Shown in pieces: positions 42,077 through 51,463 of a DNA stretch of 64,000 nucleotides; the stretch's first letter is position 1, and each line of letters starts with the position of its first letter. The notes beneath the pieces are model-generated. The model saw nothing but the letters and a program-made list of their open reading frames with translations. It searched no databases and was not told the origin of the DNA. The translations under genes and the position numbers were made by a program. The stretch spans positions 1 to 64,000 of the forward strand of contig NZ_VOBN01000014.1 in NCBI RefSeq assembly GCF_008370045.1. Reading direction: 5' to 3'. This DNA is from Pseudomonas sp. ANT_J12. Its GTDB lineage: Bacteria; Pseudomonadota; Gammaproteobacteria; Pseudomonadales; Pseudomonadaceae.

Positions 42077-44467
42077 TTAGCTTTTCCTTGGCGCGTTTAC
42101 GTCAGAGGGGGGCGGTGCAGAAGCCTGAACGTTGGCTGCCAGTGCAATGCGCGCCAATGCAGGAATGGATTTGGAATGAGTTCGGGTCATGATCGAGGCA
42201 CGGTGATTTTCAACAGTGCGTTGACTGATCCCGAGTTCGACCGCGATGTTTTTGCTCGGATGGCCTGCTAACACCATGTCCATGATTTGCCGCTGCCGTA
42301 AGGTTAGGCTGTCTATGTAATGAGCCGCTTCCTGAGTCCAGGCCAATTTTTTATTTGCATCGTGTGAGTGTTCCAACGCTCTCGCAATGCTTTGAAGTAC
42401 CTCGATACGACCAAATGGCTTTTCGATAAAATCCGACGCGCCAGCTTTCATGGCATCCACGGCGATTGAAACGTCACTGCTACCGCTGATCATGACCGCA
42501 GGCAAGTCGTCACCGTTGCGCCTCAAACGATGCAAGAGTTCAAGACTCTCCATTCCTGGTAAGTGAGCATCAACCAGCAAACATGTATGGAGACCAGGCG
42601 AGTAATCCGCAAGGAAGGCCTCGCATGACGCATAGTCCTGTACGTGGTAGTCGCTTGATTCAAGTACGCCGCGGATCGTGTCTCGAAAAAGATCGTCGGC
42701 GTCGACCACGAATATGGTTGATGGCCCAGGATTGCAGGACTCGCTGTCTTCGAGTAGCTCATCATTAACAGTGGTTAAACATTGCTGGGCGAGCAGCGAA
42801 GCAATAACGAAAATGATCTCTTTGAGCTTTGCCGGTTTGTTGAGCTGAGTACAGTGTTCAAACGCTACGTCACGGGAAGTCTGTCTTGAAATATCACCGG
42901 TCAGAACGATCGCTGGAATGCGGCGATGCAGTTTTTTTCGCAACTGAGTGATCATTTGTAAGCCATTGCTCGAACCAGGCAAATTGAAGTCCGCCAGTAT
43001 CAAGTCCGGCTGCACACCACCGTGCGTGACGCTATCCAAGGCGGTTGCACCGTCGATGGCCATTGCCACCTGATAACCTTCCGACTTGAGCAGGTTGCCC
43101 AGCAATTCGAGCAATTCGGCGTCATCCTCGACTATCAGTATCATTCCATTTTTAGTCACGGAGCCTGGTTCTTGTGGTTTGCCATCCTGAATGGCAATTG
43201 GCAGGGTTGCGCATTCACGGGATAACGCGACATCAATGGAAAACGTCGATCCTTTTGCGAAACTCGATTGCGCACGCAATCGATGCCCCAACACAGCACA
43301 CAAACGCTTAACGATAAGTAAAGCGGCGCCACTTTCCTGGCCTGGATTGTCGGTAGGGTCTTGCTCCTCGATCAGTGAATCGAGCACCGACGACTCCATG
43401 CCTATGCCGGTATCCCAGACTTCAATACTGAGCCACCCGCCGTGGCGACGGCAGCCCAACAGTATCCGACCTTCGTGGGTGTACTTCAGCGCGTTGGAAA
43501 GCAAGTTGCGCAATATTTGCTCCAGCAGGCGCGGATCACTTTCCACTGAGAGATGACAGGGGACTACCTTCAGTTTCAGGCCTTTAGCACCTGCCTTGTA
43601 GCTGAATTCGTCAGCGAGTCGATCCAGCAGGTCACTCACTCGGAAACTCACGGGAGTTGCCTGAACCGTGCCGGTTTCGATGTGGTTGATATCCAGAAGG
43701 GCATTTAACATTCCGGACATCGCGCCCACGGTTTCGCCGATCCTGACCGTCAGCTTGCGGGGTTGCTCATCGTTCAGAATGTCCAGCAGCAGCCCTTGCA
43801 ACAACTTGAGAGTTTGCAGAGGCTGGCGCAGATCATGACTGGCGCAAGCGAGAAAACGTGAGCGAGTGGCTGTCTCCAGTTCCGCTTTCTGCGTCGCTTT
43901 TTCAAGCGCTTGTGTGATCTGTTTTTTGTCGCAGATGTCGGTGAAGGTGATAACCACCCCATCACCAAAACTATCCTGTTGGCTGCAGGGTGAAATTCGA
44001 CGGGTAAAACTCACGCCACTGCGTGATTCGATTTCCCGCTCCAGTGGCGTCTTATCACTCATGACGGCTCTGGCATCTTCCAAAAGGTTGGAATCACTGG
44101 CCAGTGGGCGCAAGTCAGCCAACGGTCGTCCAATGTCCTGGGCAAGAATGTTGAACAAGGACTGACTCGCCGGGGTGAACAGGCGAATATTCAAATCTTC
44201 GTCTAACAGAATCGCTGCAATGTTGATGCTGTACAGCACGTTCAGAGACACCATGGCGGCTGCTCGTTGCTGTTCGAGTGAGGAACGAAGTTGTTCGTTC
44301 ATCTCTATAAGCTCATTGTTCAGCGAGCGCATTTGGTCAAGGGATTCAGTCGCGTCGCGAGAGTCCGATTGTTTGTCTGAGTTCAGCGTTGAAGCGTCGG
44401 CTGAAGGGGATGGCGCTATCACCTTGGGCTTGGCCGTTCCAGCGTCGAGTGGAAGGCGAACGGGCAT
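42077..44467 (-). CDS. hybrid histidine kinase with two receivers and a LuxR-type output
   Basis: About 796 residues in order: a coiled coil (residues 50-85), a PAS domain (about 90-200), HisKA with CASHDLRQPLQTLKLL, a HATPase domain whose DTGIGM box is clear though the G2 box is weak (ESGAALLIVKRL), receiver 1 (ILIVEDD, DLILADFNLP), receiver 2 (FVVDADD, CLLVDAHLPG) and a C-terminal HTH (SLTLRQRQIMDMVLAG). Sensor and DNA-binding regulator are thus one protein with no membrane segment. ATG 44467 has GGAA 9 nt upstream; a GTG at 44503 is possible. Divergent from the lpp-like gene; probable targets carry GTAGTTTCCGAG. Confidence 0.85.
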   Translation of the reverse strand: MPVRLPLDAGTAKPKVIAPSPSADASTLNSDKQSDSRDATESLDQMRSLNNELIEMNEQLRSSLEQQRAAAMVSLNVLYSINIAAILLDEDLNIRLFTPASQSLFNILAQDIGRPLADLRPLASDSNLLEDARAVMSDKTPLEREIESRSGVSFTRRISPCSQQDSFGDGVVITFTDICDKKQITQALEKATQKAELETATRSRFLACASHDLRQPLQTLKLLQGLLLDILNDEQPRKLTVRIGETVGAMSGMLNALLDINHIETGTVQATPVSFRVSDLLDRLADEFSYKAGAKGLKLKVVPCHLSVESDPRLLEQILRNLLSNALKYTHEGRILLGCRRHGGWLSIEVWDTGIGMESSVLDSLIEEQDPTDNPGQESGAALLIVKRLCAVLGHRLRAQSSFAKGSTFSIDVALSRECATLPIAIQDGKPQEPGSVTKNGMILIVEDDAELLELLGNLLKSEGYQVAMAIDGATALDSVTHGGVQPDLILADFNLPGSSNGLQMITQLRKKLHRRIPAIVLTGDISRQTSRDVAFEHCTQLNKPAKLKEIIFVIASLLAQQCLTTVNDELLEDSESCNPGPSTIFVVDADDLFRDTIRGVLESSDYHVQDYASCEAFLADYSPGLHTCLLVDAHLPGMESLELLHRLRRNGDDLPAVMISGSSDVSIAVDAMKAGASDFIEKPFGRIEVLQSIARALEHSHDANKKLAWTQEAAHYIDSLTLRQRQIMDMVLAGHPSKNIAVELGISQRTVENHRASIMTRTHSKSIPALARIALAANVQASAPPPSDVNAPRKS

Positions 44468-44711
44468 TGTGATGTTCCGCAGCAATGCATTCCGAAGGAA
44501 CACGTCTTTAAATCCTACTCTCCTTCAGGGGCGACGCAACGTCCACCTTGGCGAAGCCGTGTGGATTGACGACTTTGTAAATTGCATACGCGGCGAACCT
44601 CTAAAAATATCCCGCCTTTGTTGCTTGGCGAGCGCGCTTATCGCGATGGGTTTCGCGGCAGTTCTCAGACCAGCGGTCATCGCTGGGCGCCTCATTCGCA
44701 AAGGCCACTGA

Positions 44712-44723
44712 GTAGTTTCCGAG
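44712..44723 (+). promoter_or_regulatory. shared 12-bp motif before the lpp-like gene
   Basis: GTAGTTTCCGAG lies 88 bp before the lipoprotein ATG in the divergent region shared with the hybrid kinase gene, and recurs exactly at 45591. Between 44468 and 44810 I see no gene. Confidence 0.4.
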
Positions 44724-44810
44724 CCTTCTGCCTTATCTCACAACCGAATAGGCTGATTATTCTGCATCGGCAGAGCGTGCTTACCTATTCAGGCATGAAG
44801 GAGTGACACC

Positions 44811-45065
44811 ATGAAAAAACTCATTCTAAACACGTCTTTAATCGTGGCTTTGGGGATGACCGCCGGTTGCAGCCATCACCAACAGGAGATGGATGCGTGG
44901 CTGAGCAGCGCCGAAGACATGGCGACAGCGGCCAGAGTGCATGCGGACGAGTCAGCGATAAAGGCGGATCAGGCGTTGCGGGCAGCCCTAGAGGCAAAAA
45001 AATCGGCGGACGAAGCCAATGAACGGGCGCAGCTGATGCTCAAAAAAGCCGGTCGTGCCAATTAA
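44811..45065 (+). CDS. Lpp/OprI-family alanine-zipper lipoprotein
   Basis: 84 residues: signal peptide with lipobox TAGC (Cys20), then a helix of heptads rich in Ala and Lys ending in KKAGRAN, as in OprI. It should trimerise and link or space the outer membrane. A strong AAGGAG site precedes the ATG. OprI itself is normally encoded elsewhere, so this is probably an island paralogue. The next small lipoprotein follows after 37 bp. Confidence 0.88.
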   Translation: MKKLILNTSLIVALGMTAGCSHHQQEMDAWLSSAEDMATAARVHADESAIKADQALRAALEAKKSADEANERAQLMLKKAGRAN

Positions 45066-45102
45066 TCAAAGGCGCATTTCAACTCAATGGAATGGCACAG
45101 CG

Positions 45103-45498
45103 ATGAAAATAATCTTTTTGCTTGGTGTGCTGTGTGCGTGCCTTGCTGGCTGTGGGCATACGCCGACTCAAAAAACAGTGATTACGCCGGACTCGATCGA
45201 AAACCTCAATCAGTCCCGGATCAAGGTGCCGGTCCCCGCCAGGGATGGCATCGTTGCCAGGACCAAAGCATTGGCCGGCCTGGAAGGCAGCGGCTGGGTA
45301 TTCGACCCGCTATACGCGACGGCGGTGAATACCGATGGTCGTGACCTGGCCGTGTGTGGTTTCGCTCGCCAGAGAGGAACGGAAAATTCGGCGTACTTCG
45401 CCTATTACAGCGGCGAACTGATCGTTTCGGATGACAAGGCGCCTTCTGGGGTCAGTGTCGAAAATGAATTTCTGGCGATGATCTGTTCCCACTCCTGA
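45103..45498 (+). CDS. small lipoprotein of unknown function
   Basis: 131 residues with signal peptide and lipobox LAGC (Cys17), then a mixed alpha/beta domain with WVFDPLYATAVNTDGRDLAVCG and an internal Cys pair (about residues 95 and 128). No family recognised. ATG 45103 puts the signal peptide first; the frame extends to 45055 with no site. Same direction as the OprI-like gene and likely cotranscribed. Confidence 0.7.
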   Translation: MKIIFLLGVLCACLAGCGHTPTQKTVITPDSIENLNQSRIKVPVPARDGIVARTKALAGLEGSGWVFDPLYATAVNTDGRDLAVCGFARQRGTENSAYFAYYSGELIVSDDKAPSGVSVENEFLAMICSHS

Positions 45499-45590
45499 AT
45501 CTTGATATCTACGCACGCGTTTCGGCATGACGACGTGTGAATTTGTACTGCCGTTGGCTCGTTGTGTGATGGCTTCAACCGCAAGCGTAG

Positions 45591-45602
45591 GTAGTTTCCG
45601 AG
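45591..45602 (+). promoter_or_regulatory. shared 12-bp motif before adhP
   Basis: An exact second copy of GTAGTTTCCGAG, 138 bp before the alcohol dehydrogenase ATG, flanked by GTAG (45587-45590) and CTAC (45604-45607). No -35/-10 pair could be assigned with confidence. Confidence 0.4.
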
Positions 45603-45739
45603 GCTACTCACTAGTGATTCAGGCGACTAACTTGATTGATGCAGCCAACGCACTGTCGCATTGAGCAGGTGGGTGTCGAGCCCACAGGGACAGATCTTCT
45701 GACTTTTACGCGGTGCAAGGCACCCGAGAGGAATAACCG

Positions 45740-46774
45740 ATGAGTCTGAAAATGCGAGCAGCCGTTGTCGAGCAATTCGGCCAACCGCTGGTGATCAGAG
45801 AATTTGACGTCCCTGTAGCCGGGCCAGGGCAGATTCTGGTGAAAACCGAAGCCTGTGGTGTCTGCCATACCGATCTTCACGCCGCTCGCGGCGACTGGCC
45901 GCTCAAGCCCACGGTGCCCTTTATTCCAGGCCATGAAGGTATCGGTGTCGTGACGGCGATCGGTGAGGGTGTCACCAGCGTAAAGGTGGGCGAACGAGTC
46001 GGAGTGCCATGGCTTTACTCGGCCTGCGGGCACTGTGAGTACTGTCTGACCGCTTGGGAGACCGTATGTGCTCAAGCACAGTTTGGTGGCTACACGAAGA
46101 ACGGCGGCTTTGCCGAATACATCCTGGCCGACCCGAACTACGTCGCTCACATTCCACCGGGCCTTGATCCAAGGGAAGCGGCGCCGATCATTTGTGCCGG
46201 CGTGACGACCTACAAAGGGATTAAAGAGACCGGTGCCCGGCCCGGGCAGTGGATTGTGATTTCCGGGGTCGGCGGACTGGGCCACCTGGCTGTTCAGTAC
46301 GCCAAAGCCATGGGGCTGCAAGTCTGCGCCGTGGATATTGATGACCGCAAACTTGCCCATGCCACCAAGCTTGGCGCCGATGCCGTGGTTAACGCAAAAA
46401 ATGGCGATCCGGTCGAAACCGTGAAGGAGGCCACCGGTGGTGGTGCCCATGGTGTGCTGATCACGGCGCCTTCACTCAGCGCCTTTAAACAAGGCGTTGC
46501 CATGACACGCAAGCACGGGACGTGCGTGCTGGTGGGTTTACCGCCGGGTGAGTTTCCTGTGCCGTTGTTCGACGTGGTCGCCAATTGCATCACCGTACGA
46601 GGCTCCTTTGTAGGCAATCGTCAGGACATGGCCGAAGCGTTGGCCTTTGCTGCTCAGGGCAAGGTCAAGGCCGACATTGAATTGCAGCCGCTATCGGCGA
46701 TCAACCAGATTTTCGAGCGACTCGAACACGGTGATGTGCCATCGCGAGTGGTCATCGATTTCAGTGCGGTTTGA
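45740..46774 (+). CDS. adhP: zinc-dependent alcohol dehydrogenase (AdhP type)
   Basis: 344 residues of the medium-chain family. Catalytic zinc ligands Cys in CGVCHTDLHA, His and Glu in GHEGIGVV; structural zinc cysteines in CGHCEYCLTAWETVC; Rossmann motif GVGGLGHLAVQYA. It interconverts ethanol and acetaldehyde with NAD, regenerating NAD in fermentation. GAGAGGAA lies before the ATG. Its stop is 15 bp before the Nnr gene. Confidence 0.92.
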   Translation: MSLKMRAAVVEQFGQPLVIREFDVPVAGPGQILVKTEACGVCHTDLHAARGDWPLKPTVPFIPGHEGIGVVTAIGEGVTSVKVGERVGVPWLYSACGHCEYCLTAWETVCAQAQFGGYTKNGGFAEYILADPNYVAHIPPGLDPREAAPIICAGVTTYKGIKETGARPGQWIVISGVGGLGHLAVQYAKAMGLQVCAVDIDDRKLAHATKLGADAVVNAKNGDPVETVKEATGGGAHGVLITAPSLSAFKQGVAMTRKHGTCVLVGLPPGEFPVPLFDVVANCITVRGSFVGNRQDMAEALAFAAQGKVKADIELQPLSAINQIFERLEHGDVPSRVVIDFSAV

Positions 46775-46788
46775 AAGAGTGGCAACGC

Positions 46789-48276
46789 ATGAACATGTTC
46801 AGTTCCGAGCCTGTGCTGATAGGCCGCCAAACCGCTCTGCTGACCGTTCGGCAGATGGCGGATGCGGATCGACTATCGGTCGCTGCCGGTATCTCGCTTT
46901 TTGAATTGATGGCCAATGCCGGTGCGGCAGTGGCCCACGAAATCCAGCATCACTGGACACCCCGTCCCGTAGTGGTGTTGTGTGGGCCAGGCAACAACGG
47001 AGGTGACGGGTTCGTCACCGCACACTGGCTGGCCGAAGCGGGCTGGCCGGTGAGGGTTGCAATGTTGGGCAGCCGATTCAGCCTTAAAGATGAGGCGAGG
47101 CAACATTCATTGCGCTGGAAGGGGGACGTCGAAGCGTTGAGTCCCTCGGTGCTCGAAGGTGCGGAATTGATCGTCGATGCGTTGTTTGGCGCCGGTCTCA
47201 GTCGTCCGCTGGAAGGCCAGGCGCTGGAAACGCTGGCTGCCGTCAGCTTTGGCTCCGTGCCCATTGTCGCAATTGACACGCCCAGCGGGGTCATGGGCGA
47301 TACCGGCGAAGCGCTGGGGGCGGTGCGGGCCGTACTGACCGTGACGTTTTTTCGCAAAAAACCAGGTCATTTACTGTTACCCGGGCGGGACCTGTGTGGT
47401 GAAGTCATCGTTGCGGATATCGGCACTCCCAAAGCGGTAGCCGACGCCATCGCACCCCAGGCGTTCGAGAATGATCCCGAGTTATGGCTGGCCAACCTGC
47501 CGCGCGCGAAGGCTGACACCGATAAACACCGCCGTGGTCACGCACTGATATTTGGCGGGTATCCGATGACCGGTGCGGCCCGAATGGCTGGCAGAGGCGC
47601 AGCAAGAGCCGGGGCGGGTCTCACGACCATTGCGGTGCCTGAAATAGCGCTGCCCATCTACGCCACAGCGCTGGACAGCATCATGGTGCGGCCATGGGTG
47701 ACGCCGGAAGATTTTGGTCACTTGCTCAATGGCAGTCGCTTCTCCGCCTGGTTGATTGGCCCGGGCGCCGGCGTTGATAAGGATACGTTCGGCCACGTGC
47801 TGGCCATGCTCGCTACTGGACGCCCAACCGTCATCGACGCCGATGCGATCACGGCTTTCCAGGATGATCCCGGGGCCTTGGATCGAGCGATTCACGGGCC
47901 CTGCGTGCTGACGCCCCATGAAGGGGAGTTCCGCCGCGTATTTGATCCTTTTGGCGACAAGCTGACCCGCACCCGGGCCGCTGCCAGACGGAGCGGGGCG
48001 GTGGTCGTCCTCAAGGGAAGCGACACCGTCATTGCAGCCCCTGATGGCAGAGCAATCATTAATGCTAATGCACCTTCAACCTTGGCTACCGCAGGCTCGG
48101 GCGACGTCTTGAGTGGAATCATTCTGGGCTTGCTTGCACAGGGGATGACGGCCTTCGCCAGCGCTGCTGCGGGTGTTTGGCTACACAGTGCCGCGGCCGC
48201 CGAATTCGGCCCCGGATTGCTGGCAGAAGACCTGCCCGATCTGCTGCCAGCGGTATTCCGTCGGCTGTACAGCTAA
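46789..48276 (+). CDS. nnr: bifunctional NAD(P)HX epimerase/dehydratase
   Basis: 495 residues. The N-terminal YjeF/NnrE domain carries CGPGNNGGDGFVTAHWL and the C-terminal carbohydrate-kinase-fold NnrD domain has LIGPGAG, VLTPHEGEF and AGSGDVLSGIILGL. It repairs hydrated NADH and NADPH damaged by heat or acid, which fits the island. ATG 46789 is preferred to the TTG at 46771. The housekeeping copy is normally encoded elsewhere, so this is likely an extra copy. Confidence 0.9.
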   Translation: MNMFSSEPVLIGRQTALLTVRQMADADRLSVAAGISLFELMANAGAAVAHEIQHHWTPRPVVVLCGPGNNGGDGFVTAHWLAEAGWPVRVAMLGSRFSLKDEARQHSLRWKGDVEALSPSVLEGAELIVDALFGAGLSRPLEGQALETLAAVSFGSVPIVAIDTPSGVMGDTGEALGAVRAVLTVTFFRKKPGHLLLPGRDLCGEVIVADIGTPKAVADAIAPQAFENDPELWLANLPRAKADTDKHRRGHALIFGGYPMTGAARMAGRGAARAGAGLTTIAVPEIALPIYATALDSIMVRPWVTPEDFGHLLNGSRFSAWLIGPGAGVDKDTFGHVLAMLATGRPTVIDADAITAFQDDPGALDRAIHGPCVLTPHEGEFRRVFDPFGDKLTRTRAAARRSGAVVVLKGSDTVIAAPDGRAIINANAPSTLATAGSGDVLSGIILGLLAQGMTAFASAAAGVWLHSAAAAEFGPGLLAEDLPDLLPAVFRRLYS

Positions 48277-48300
48277 ACGCTAACCGTTAAGGAGATCACA

Positions 48301-48696
48301 ATGCGCCACGGACTTACTTCTCAACAATTGCAGGGCATGAATGCTTATTTGCGGGCGGCCAATTACCTGTCAGTCGGGCAGATTTACCTGCAAGACAACC
48401 CTTCCAATGGTTTCTGTGACGAGGGCACGGCCACAACGCCATTCGACAGGGTAGTGCTCAACAGTCCGGACCACTTTCAATTGGCTCTGGACGCCGTCGA
48501 ACGCGTCCCTCAACTGAGTAATGAAGTTGGTCGGGCGCAAGAGCGCTATCGGACGATGATCCAGAGGCATAAGCGTTACATCAGTGAGCACGGCGAAGTT
48601 CTGCCGCATGTGCGGGATTGGCATGGACAGGCTGAAGCCGCCATGGCGATTCAATCAGGCAGACCGTGCTCTCTCGCTCCAGACAAAGGTTACTGA
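48301..48696 (+). pseudogene. xfp: internally deleted phosphoketolase
   Basis: The 131-residue frame joins the phosphoketolase N-terminus (MNAYLRAANYLSVGQIYLQ) directly to its C-terminal region (FCDEGTATTPFDRVVLNSPD, then a tail with HKRYISEHGEVLPHVRDWHG). The roughly 650 residues holding the thiamine diphosphate sites are absent. The join, near codons 33-36, stays in frame, so a short protein could still be made, but it cannot be catalytic. Full-length Xfp (about 790 residues) cleaves xylulose 5-phosphate to acetyl phosphate. Placed between Nnr and a Crp-type gene, it implies an ancestral fermentative module. Confidence 0.8.
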
Positions 48697-48697
48697 T

Positions 48698-49462
48698 ATG
48701 TCCTATACACCGAGCCCTCAGCAAAATCATCTACTCGCCGCATTGCCGGTCGAGGTTCGGCATCGCTTGTTCCCTCAACTCGAGCGGGTGTCATTCCCCC
48801 TTGGCAAAGTCATGTATGAGCCCGGAGATGTTCTGCGTTACGTCTATTTTCCGACTGACTCGATCGTTTCATTGCTTTACGTGATGGAAAACGGAGCGGC
48901 GGCGGATATTTCGGTGGTGGGCAATGAGGGGTTGATCGGCGTGGCCTTGTTCATGGGCGGCGAAAGCACTTCGAGTAGAGCCGTCGTCCAGAGTGCCGGA
49001 CACGCCTTTCGGCTGAGAGGGCAATTGCTCAAGGACGAATTCAATCGCCACGGTGAAATGCTGCATCTGATGCTGCGTTATACCCAGGCCTTGATCACGC
49101 AGATGGCCCAGACGGCGGTCTGCAACCGCCACCACTCAATCGACCAGCAACTGTGCCGTTGGCTGTTATTGTCGCTGGACCGTCTGCCAGGTAACCAGTT
49201 GGCCATGACTCAAGAACTCATTGCCAACATGCTCGGTGTGCGTCGTGAAGGCATCACCGAGGCCGCTCGTAAGTTGCAAAAGCTTGGCGTGATCGAGTAC
49301 TGCCGTGGGCTGATCACCGTGCTCGACCGACCCCGGCTTGAAGAGTTGAGTTGTGAGTGTTACGCCGTCGTTAAACATGAGACCGACCGACTTCTCCCCT
49401 ACGCTCGCCCAAAAACCTTGAACATACCCGTATGCCGGGCCGTCATAGCGCATGCTCATTGA
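48698..49462 (+). CDS. Crp/Fnr-family transcriptional regulator
   Basis: 254 residues: an N-terminal cyclic-nucleotide-binding-like barrel with FPLGKVMYEPGD and YFPTDSIVSLLYVM, then a winged helix with TQELIANMLGVRREGITEAA. No N-terminal Cys cluster, so it is not an oxygen sensor of the FNR/ANR type. AAAGG is 8 nt before ATG 48698; the upstream frame lies inside the phosphoketolase remnant. Ligand unknown. It lies about 140 bp before the N-ATPase operon and could control it. Confidence 0.85.
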   Translation: MSYTPSPQQNHLLAALPVEVRHRLFPQLERVSFPLGKVMYEPGDVLRYVYFPTDSIVSLLYVMENGAAADISVVGNEGLIGVALFMGGESTSSRAVVQSAGHAFRLRGQLLKDEFNRHGEMLHLMLRYTQALITQMAQTAVCNRHHSIDQQLCRWLLLSLDRLPGNQLAMTQELIANMLGVRREGITEAARKLQKLGVIEYCRGLITVLDRPRLEELSCECYAVVKHETDRLLPYARPKTLNIPVCRAVIAHAH

Positions 49463-49599
49463 TTCTATGGCGGTTCCTTGTGTTCGATACCGCACAGAGA
49501 CCGGGTGCCGTTGCCAGCATGATGAAAGTAGGCATGCATGGCTGACTCCGCGTTGCATCGATGCAGGCTCGGCACGACAACCCAAAGGGAGGCCAGGAG

Positions 49600-51078
49600 A
49601 TGAAGGAATGCCAGGTAACGACCGATAAGGACTCGGTGAACTTCGGCGTGGTTGCTGCGGTGCGCGGCAGTGTCGTGGACATTCGTTTCGATGTCGCGCT
49701 GCCGCCTATCCACACCCTTCTGCGGGCCGGAGATGCGGGCCGTGTGGCCATCGAGGTGTTGGCCCAACGCGACGAGCGTCACGTACGAGGTATCGCGCTC
49801 ACTCCCACGCAGGGCCTTGCGCGAGGGATGCTCGTGCACGACACCGGAGGGCCGTTGAAGGCCCCGGTTGGAAATCAGATCCTGTCGCGCATGTTCGACG
49901 TCTTTGGCAATACCATCGATCGCCAACCCGCGCTGGACGGTGTGCAGTGGCGCTCTGTGCACCAGACGCCACCGCCGTTGGTGCGCCGCTCAACCAAATC
50001 AGAAGTGTTCGAGACCGGTATCAAGGCTATTGATGTGCTCACCCCACTGGAGCGCGGCGGCAAGGCCGGTCTTTTTGGCGGAGCCGGCGTCGGCAAGACG
50101 GTGCTGTTGACCGAAATGATCCATAACATGATCGGCCACCAGGAAGGTGTAAGCATCTTTTGCGGTGTCGGGGAGCGTTCTCGAGAAGGCGAGGAGCTTT
50201 ACCGAGAGATGGAGGCCGCCGGCGTGCTGCCCAACATGGTGATGATTTTTGCGCAGATGAACGAGCCGCCCGGGGCGCGCTTCCGGGTGGGGCATGCCGC
50301 GCTGACGATGGCAGAGTACTTCCGCGATGACGAACACCGCGATGTACTGCTGCTCATCGACAATATTTTTCGCTTCATCCAGGCCGGCTCGGAGGTTTCG
50401 GGCTTGATGGGGCAGATGCCGTCTCGCTTGGGTTACCAGCCGACGATGGGCACCGAACTCGCGGCGCTGGAAGAGCGTATCGCCAACACTGACAGCGGCG
50501 CGATCACCTCGATTCAGGCGGTGTACGTGCCGGCCGACGACTTCACCGACCCGGCGGCGGTGCACACCTTCTCGCACCTTTCGGCGTCCATCGTGTTGTC
50601 GCGCAAGCGCGCAAGCGAAGGACTGTTTCCAGCCATAGACCCGCTTCAGTCCAGCTCCAAAGTGCTCACGCCGGGCATCGTCGGCGAGCGCCACTACCAA
50701 CTGGCGCAGGCCATCCGCCGCACGTTGGCCCAATACGCCGAGCTCAAGGACATCATCGCCATGCTCGGGCTGGAGCAGTTGTCGCCCGACGACCGCAAAG
50801 TGGTGGCCCGTGCGCGGCGCCTGGAACGCTTCCTCACGCAGCCATTCTTCACCACCGAGCAGTTCACCAACATGAGCGGCAAACTCGTCAGCCTGCAAGA
50901 TTCACTGGATGGCTGCGAGCGCATTCTGGCGGATGAGTTCAAGGATTTTCCTGAGAGCGCGCTGTACATGATCGGTGCGGTCGATGAAGCCAAGACCAAG
51001 GTTAAAGCCAAAACCGAGGCCGAGCAGCAGGCCAGCCAGGCTGCCAAGGAGCCAAGTCATGTTGTTGATGACATTTAA
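49600..51078 (+). CDS. atpD: N-type ATPase subunit beta
   Basis: 492 residues, the catalytic beta subunit. Walker A GGAGVGKT is near 160-167, with GERSREGEELY and LLLIDNIFRF (Walker B). The C-terminal extension ends in a Lys/Ala-rich tail (KTKVKAKTEAEQQ). It opens a nine-gene cluster in the order D-C-Q-R-B-E-F-A-G, which is specific to N-ATPases, the second, horizontally spread ATPase type. ATG 49600 has GGGAGG 7 nt upstream. Confidence 0.95.
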   Translation: MKECQVTTDKDSVNFGVVAAVRGSVVDIRFDVALPPIHTLLRAGDAGRVAIEVLAQRDERHVRGIALTPTQGLARGMLVHDTGGPLKAPVGNQILSRMFDVFGNTIDRQPALDGVQWRSVHQTPPPLVRRSTKSEVFETGIKAIDVLTPLERGGKAGLFGGAGVGKTVLLTEMIHNMIGHQEGVSIFCGVGERSREGEELYREMEAAGVLPNMVMIFAQMNEPPGARFRVGHAALTMAEYFRDDEHRDVLLLIDNIFRFIQAGSEVSGLMGQMPSRLGYQPTMGTELAALEERIANTDSGAITSIQAVYVPADDFTDPAAVHTFSHLSASIVLSRKRASEGLFPAIDPLQSSSKVLTPGIVGERHYQLAQAIRRTLAQYAELKDIIAMLGLEQLSPDDRKVVARARRLERFLTQPFFTTEQFTNMSGKLVSLQDSLDGCERILADEFKDFPESALYMIGAVDEAKTKVKAKTEAEQQASQAAKEPSHVVDDI

Positions 51079-51463
51079 GGTGTTGCTGCCCTTCGAAGTG
51101 TTTGCCGTCGAAACGAACGTGTCGTGCATCGTTGTCGAGACGGCACAAGGGTCATTCGGCTTGCTGCCCCGGCGTCTGGACTGCGTGGCGGCACTTGTAC
51201 CGGGCATCCTCAGTTTCGAGGTCGAATCGCAAGGCGAAGTGTTCCTGGCGCTGGACGAGGGCGTGCTAGTCAAGACCGGGCCGGATGTGGTGATTTCGGC
51301 GCGGCGGGCGTCGCGCGGCGCTGATCTGGCTCGGCTGCGTGAGGCAGTCGAGCAGGAATTCCTGACGCTGGACACGCATGAACAAGCCATGCGCCAGACC
51401 ATGGCTCGGCTGGAAACCGGGTTTATGCGCCGGTTCGTTTCTTTGCGCGATCACTTGTCATGA
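51059..51463 (+). CDS. atpC: N-type ATPase subunit epsilon
   Basis: 134 residues, a beta-sandwich plus C-terminal helix pair. AAGGAG is 7 nt before ATG 51059. It overlaps atpD by 20 bp and atpQ by 4 bp. Regulates and couples F1 to the rotor. Confidence 0.88.
   Translation: MLLMTFKVLLPFEVFAVETNVSCIVVETAQGSFGLLPRRLDCVAALVPGILSFEVESQGEVFLALDEGVLVKTGPDVVISARRASRGADLARLREAVEQEFLTLDTHEQAMRQTMARLETGFMRRFVSLRDHLS

Noticed and set aside
45499..45739. Possible FNR/ANR box near TTGATTGATGCAG
   Set aside because: Only the first half-site is present; the second half ATCAA is missing. No full box was found at other promoters I read.
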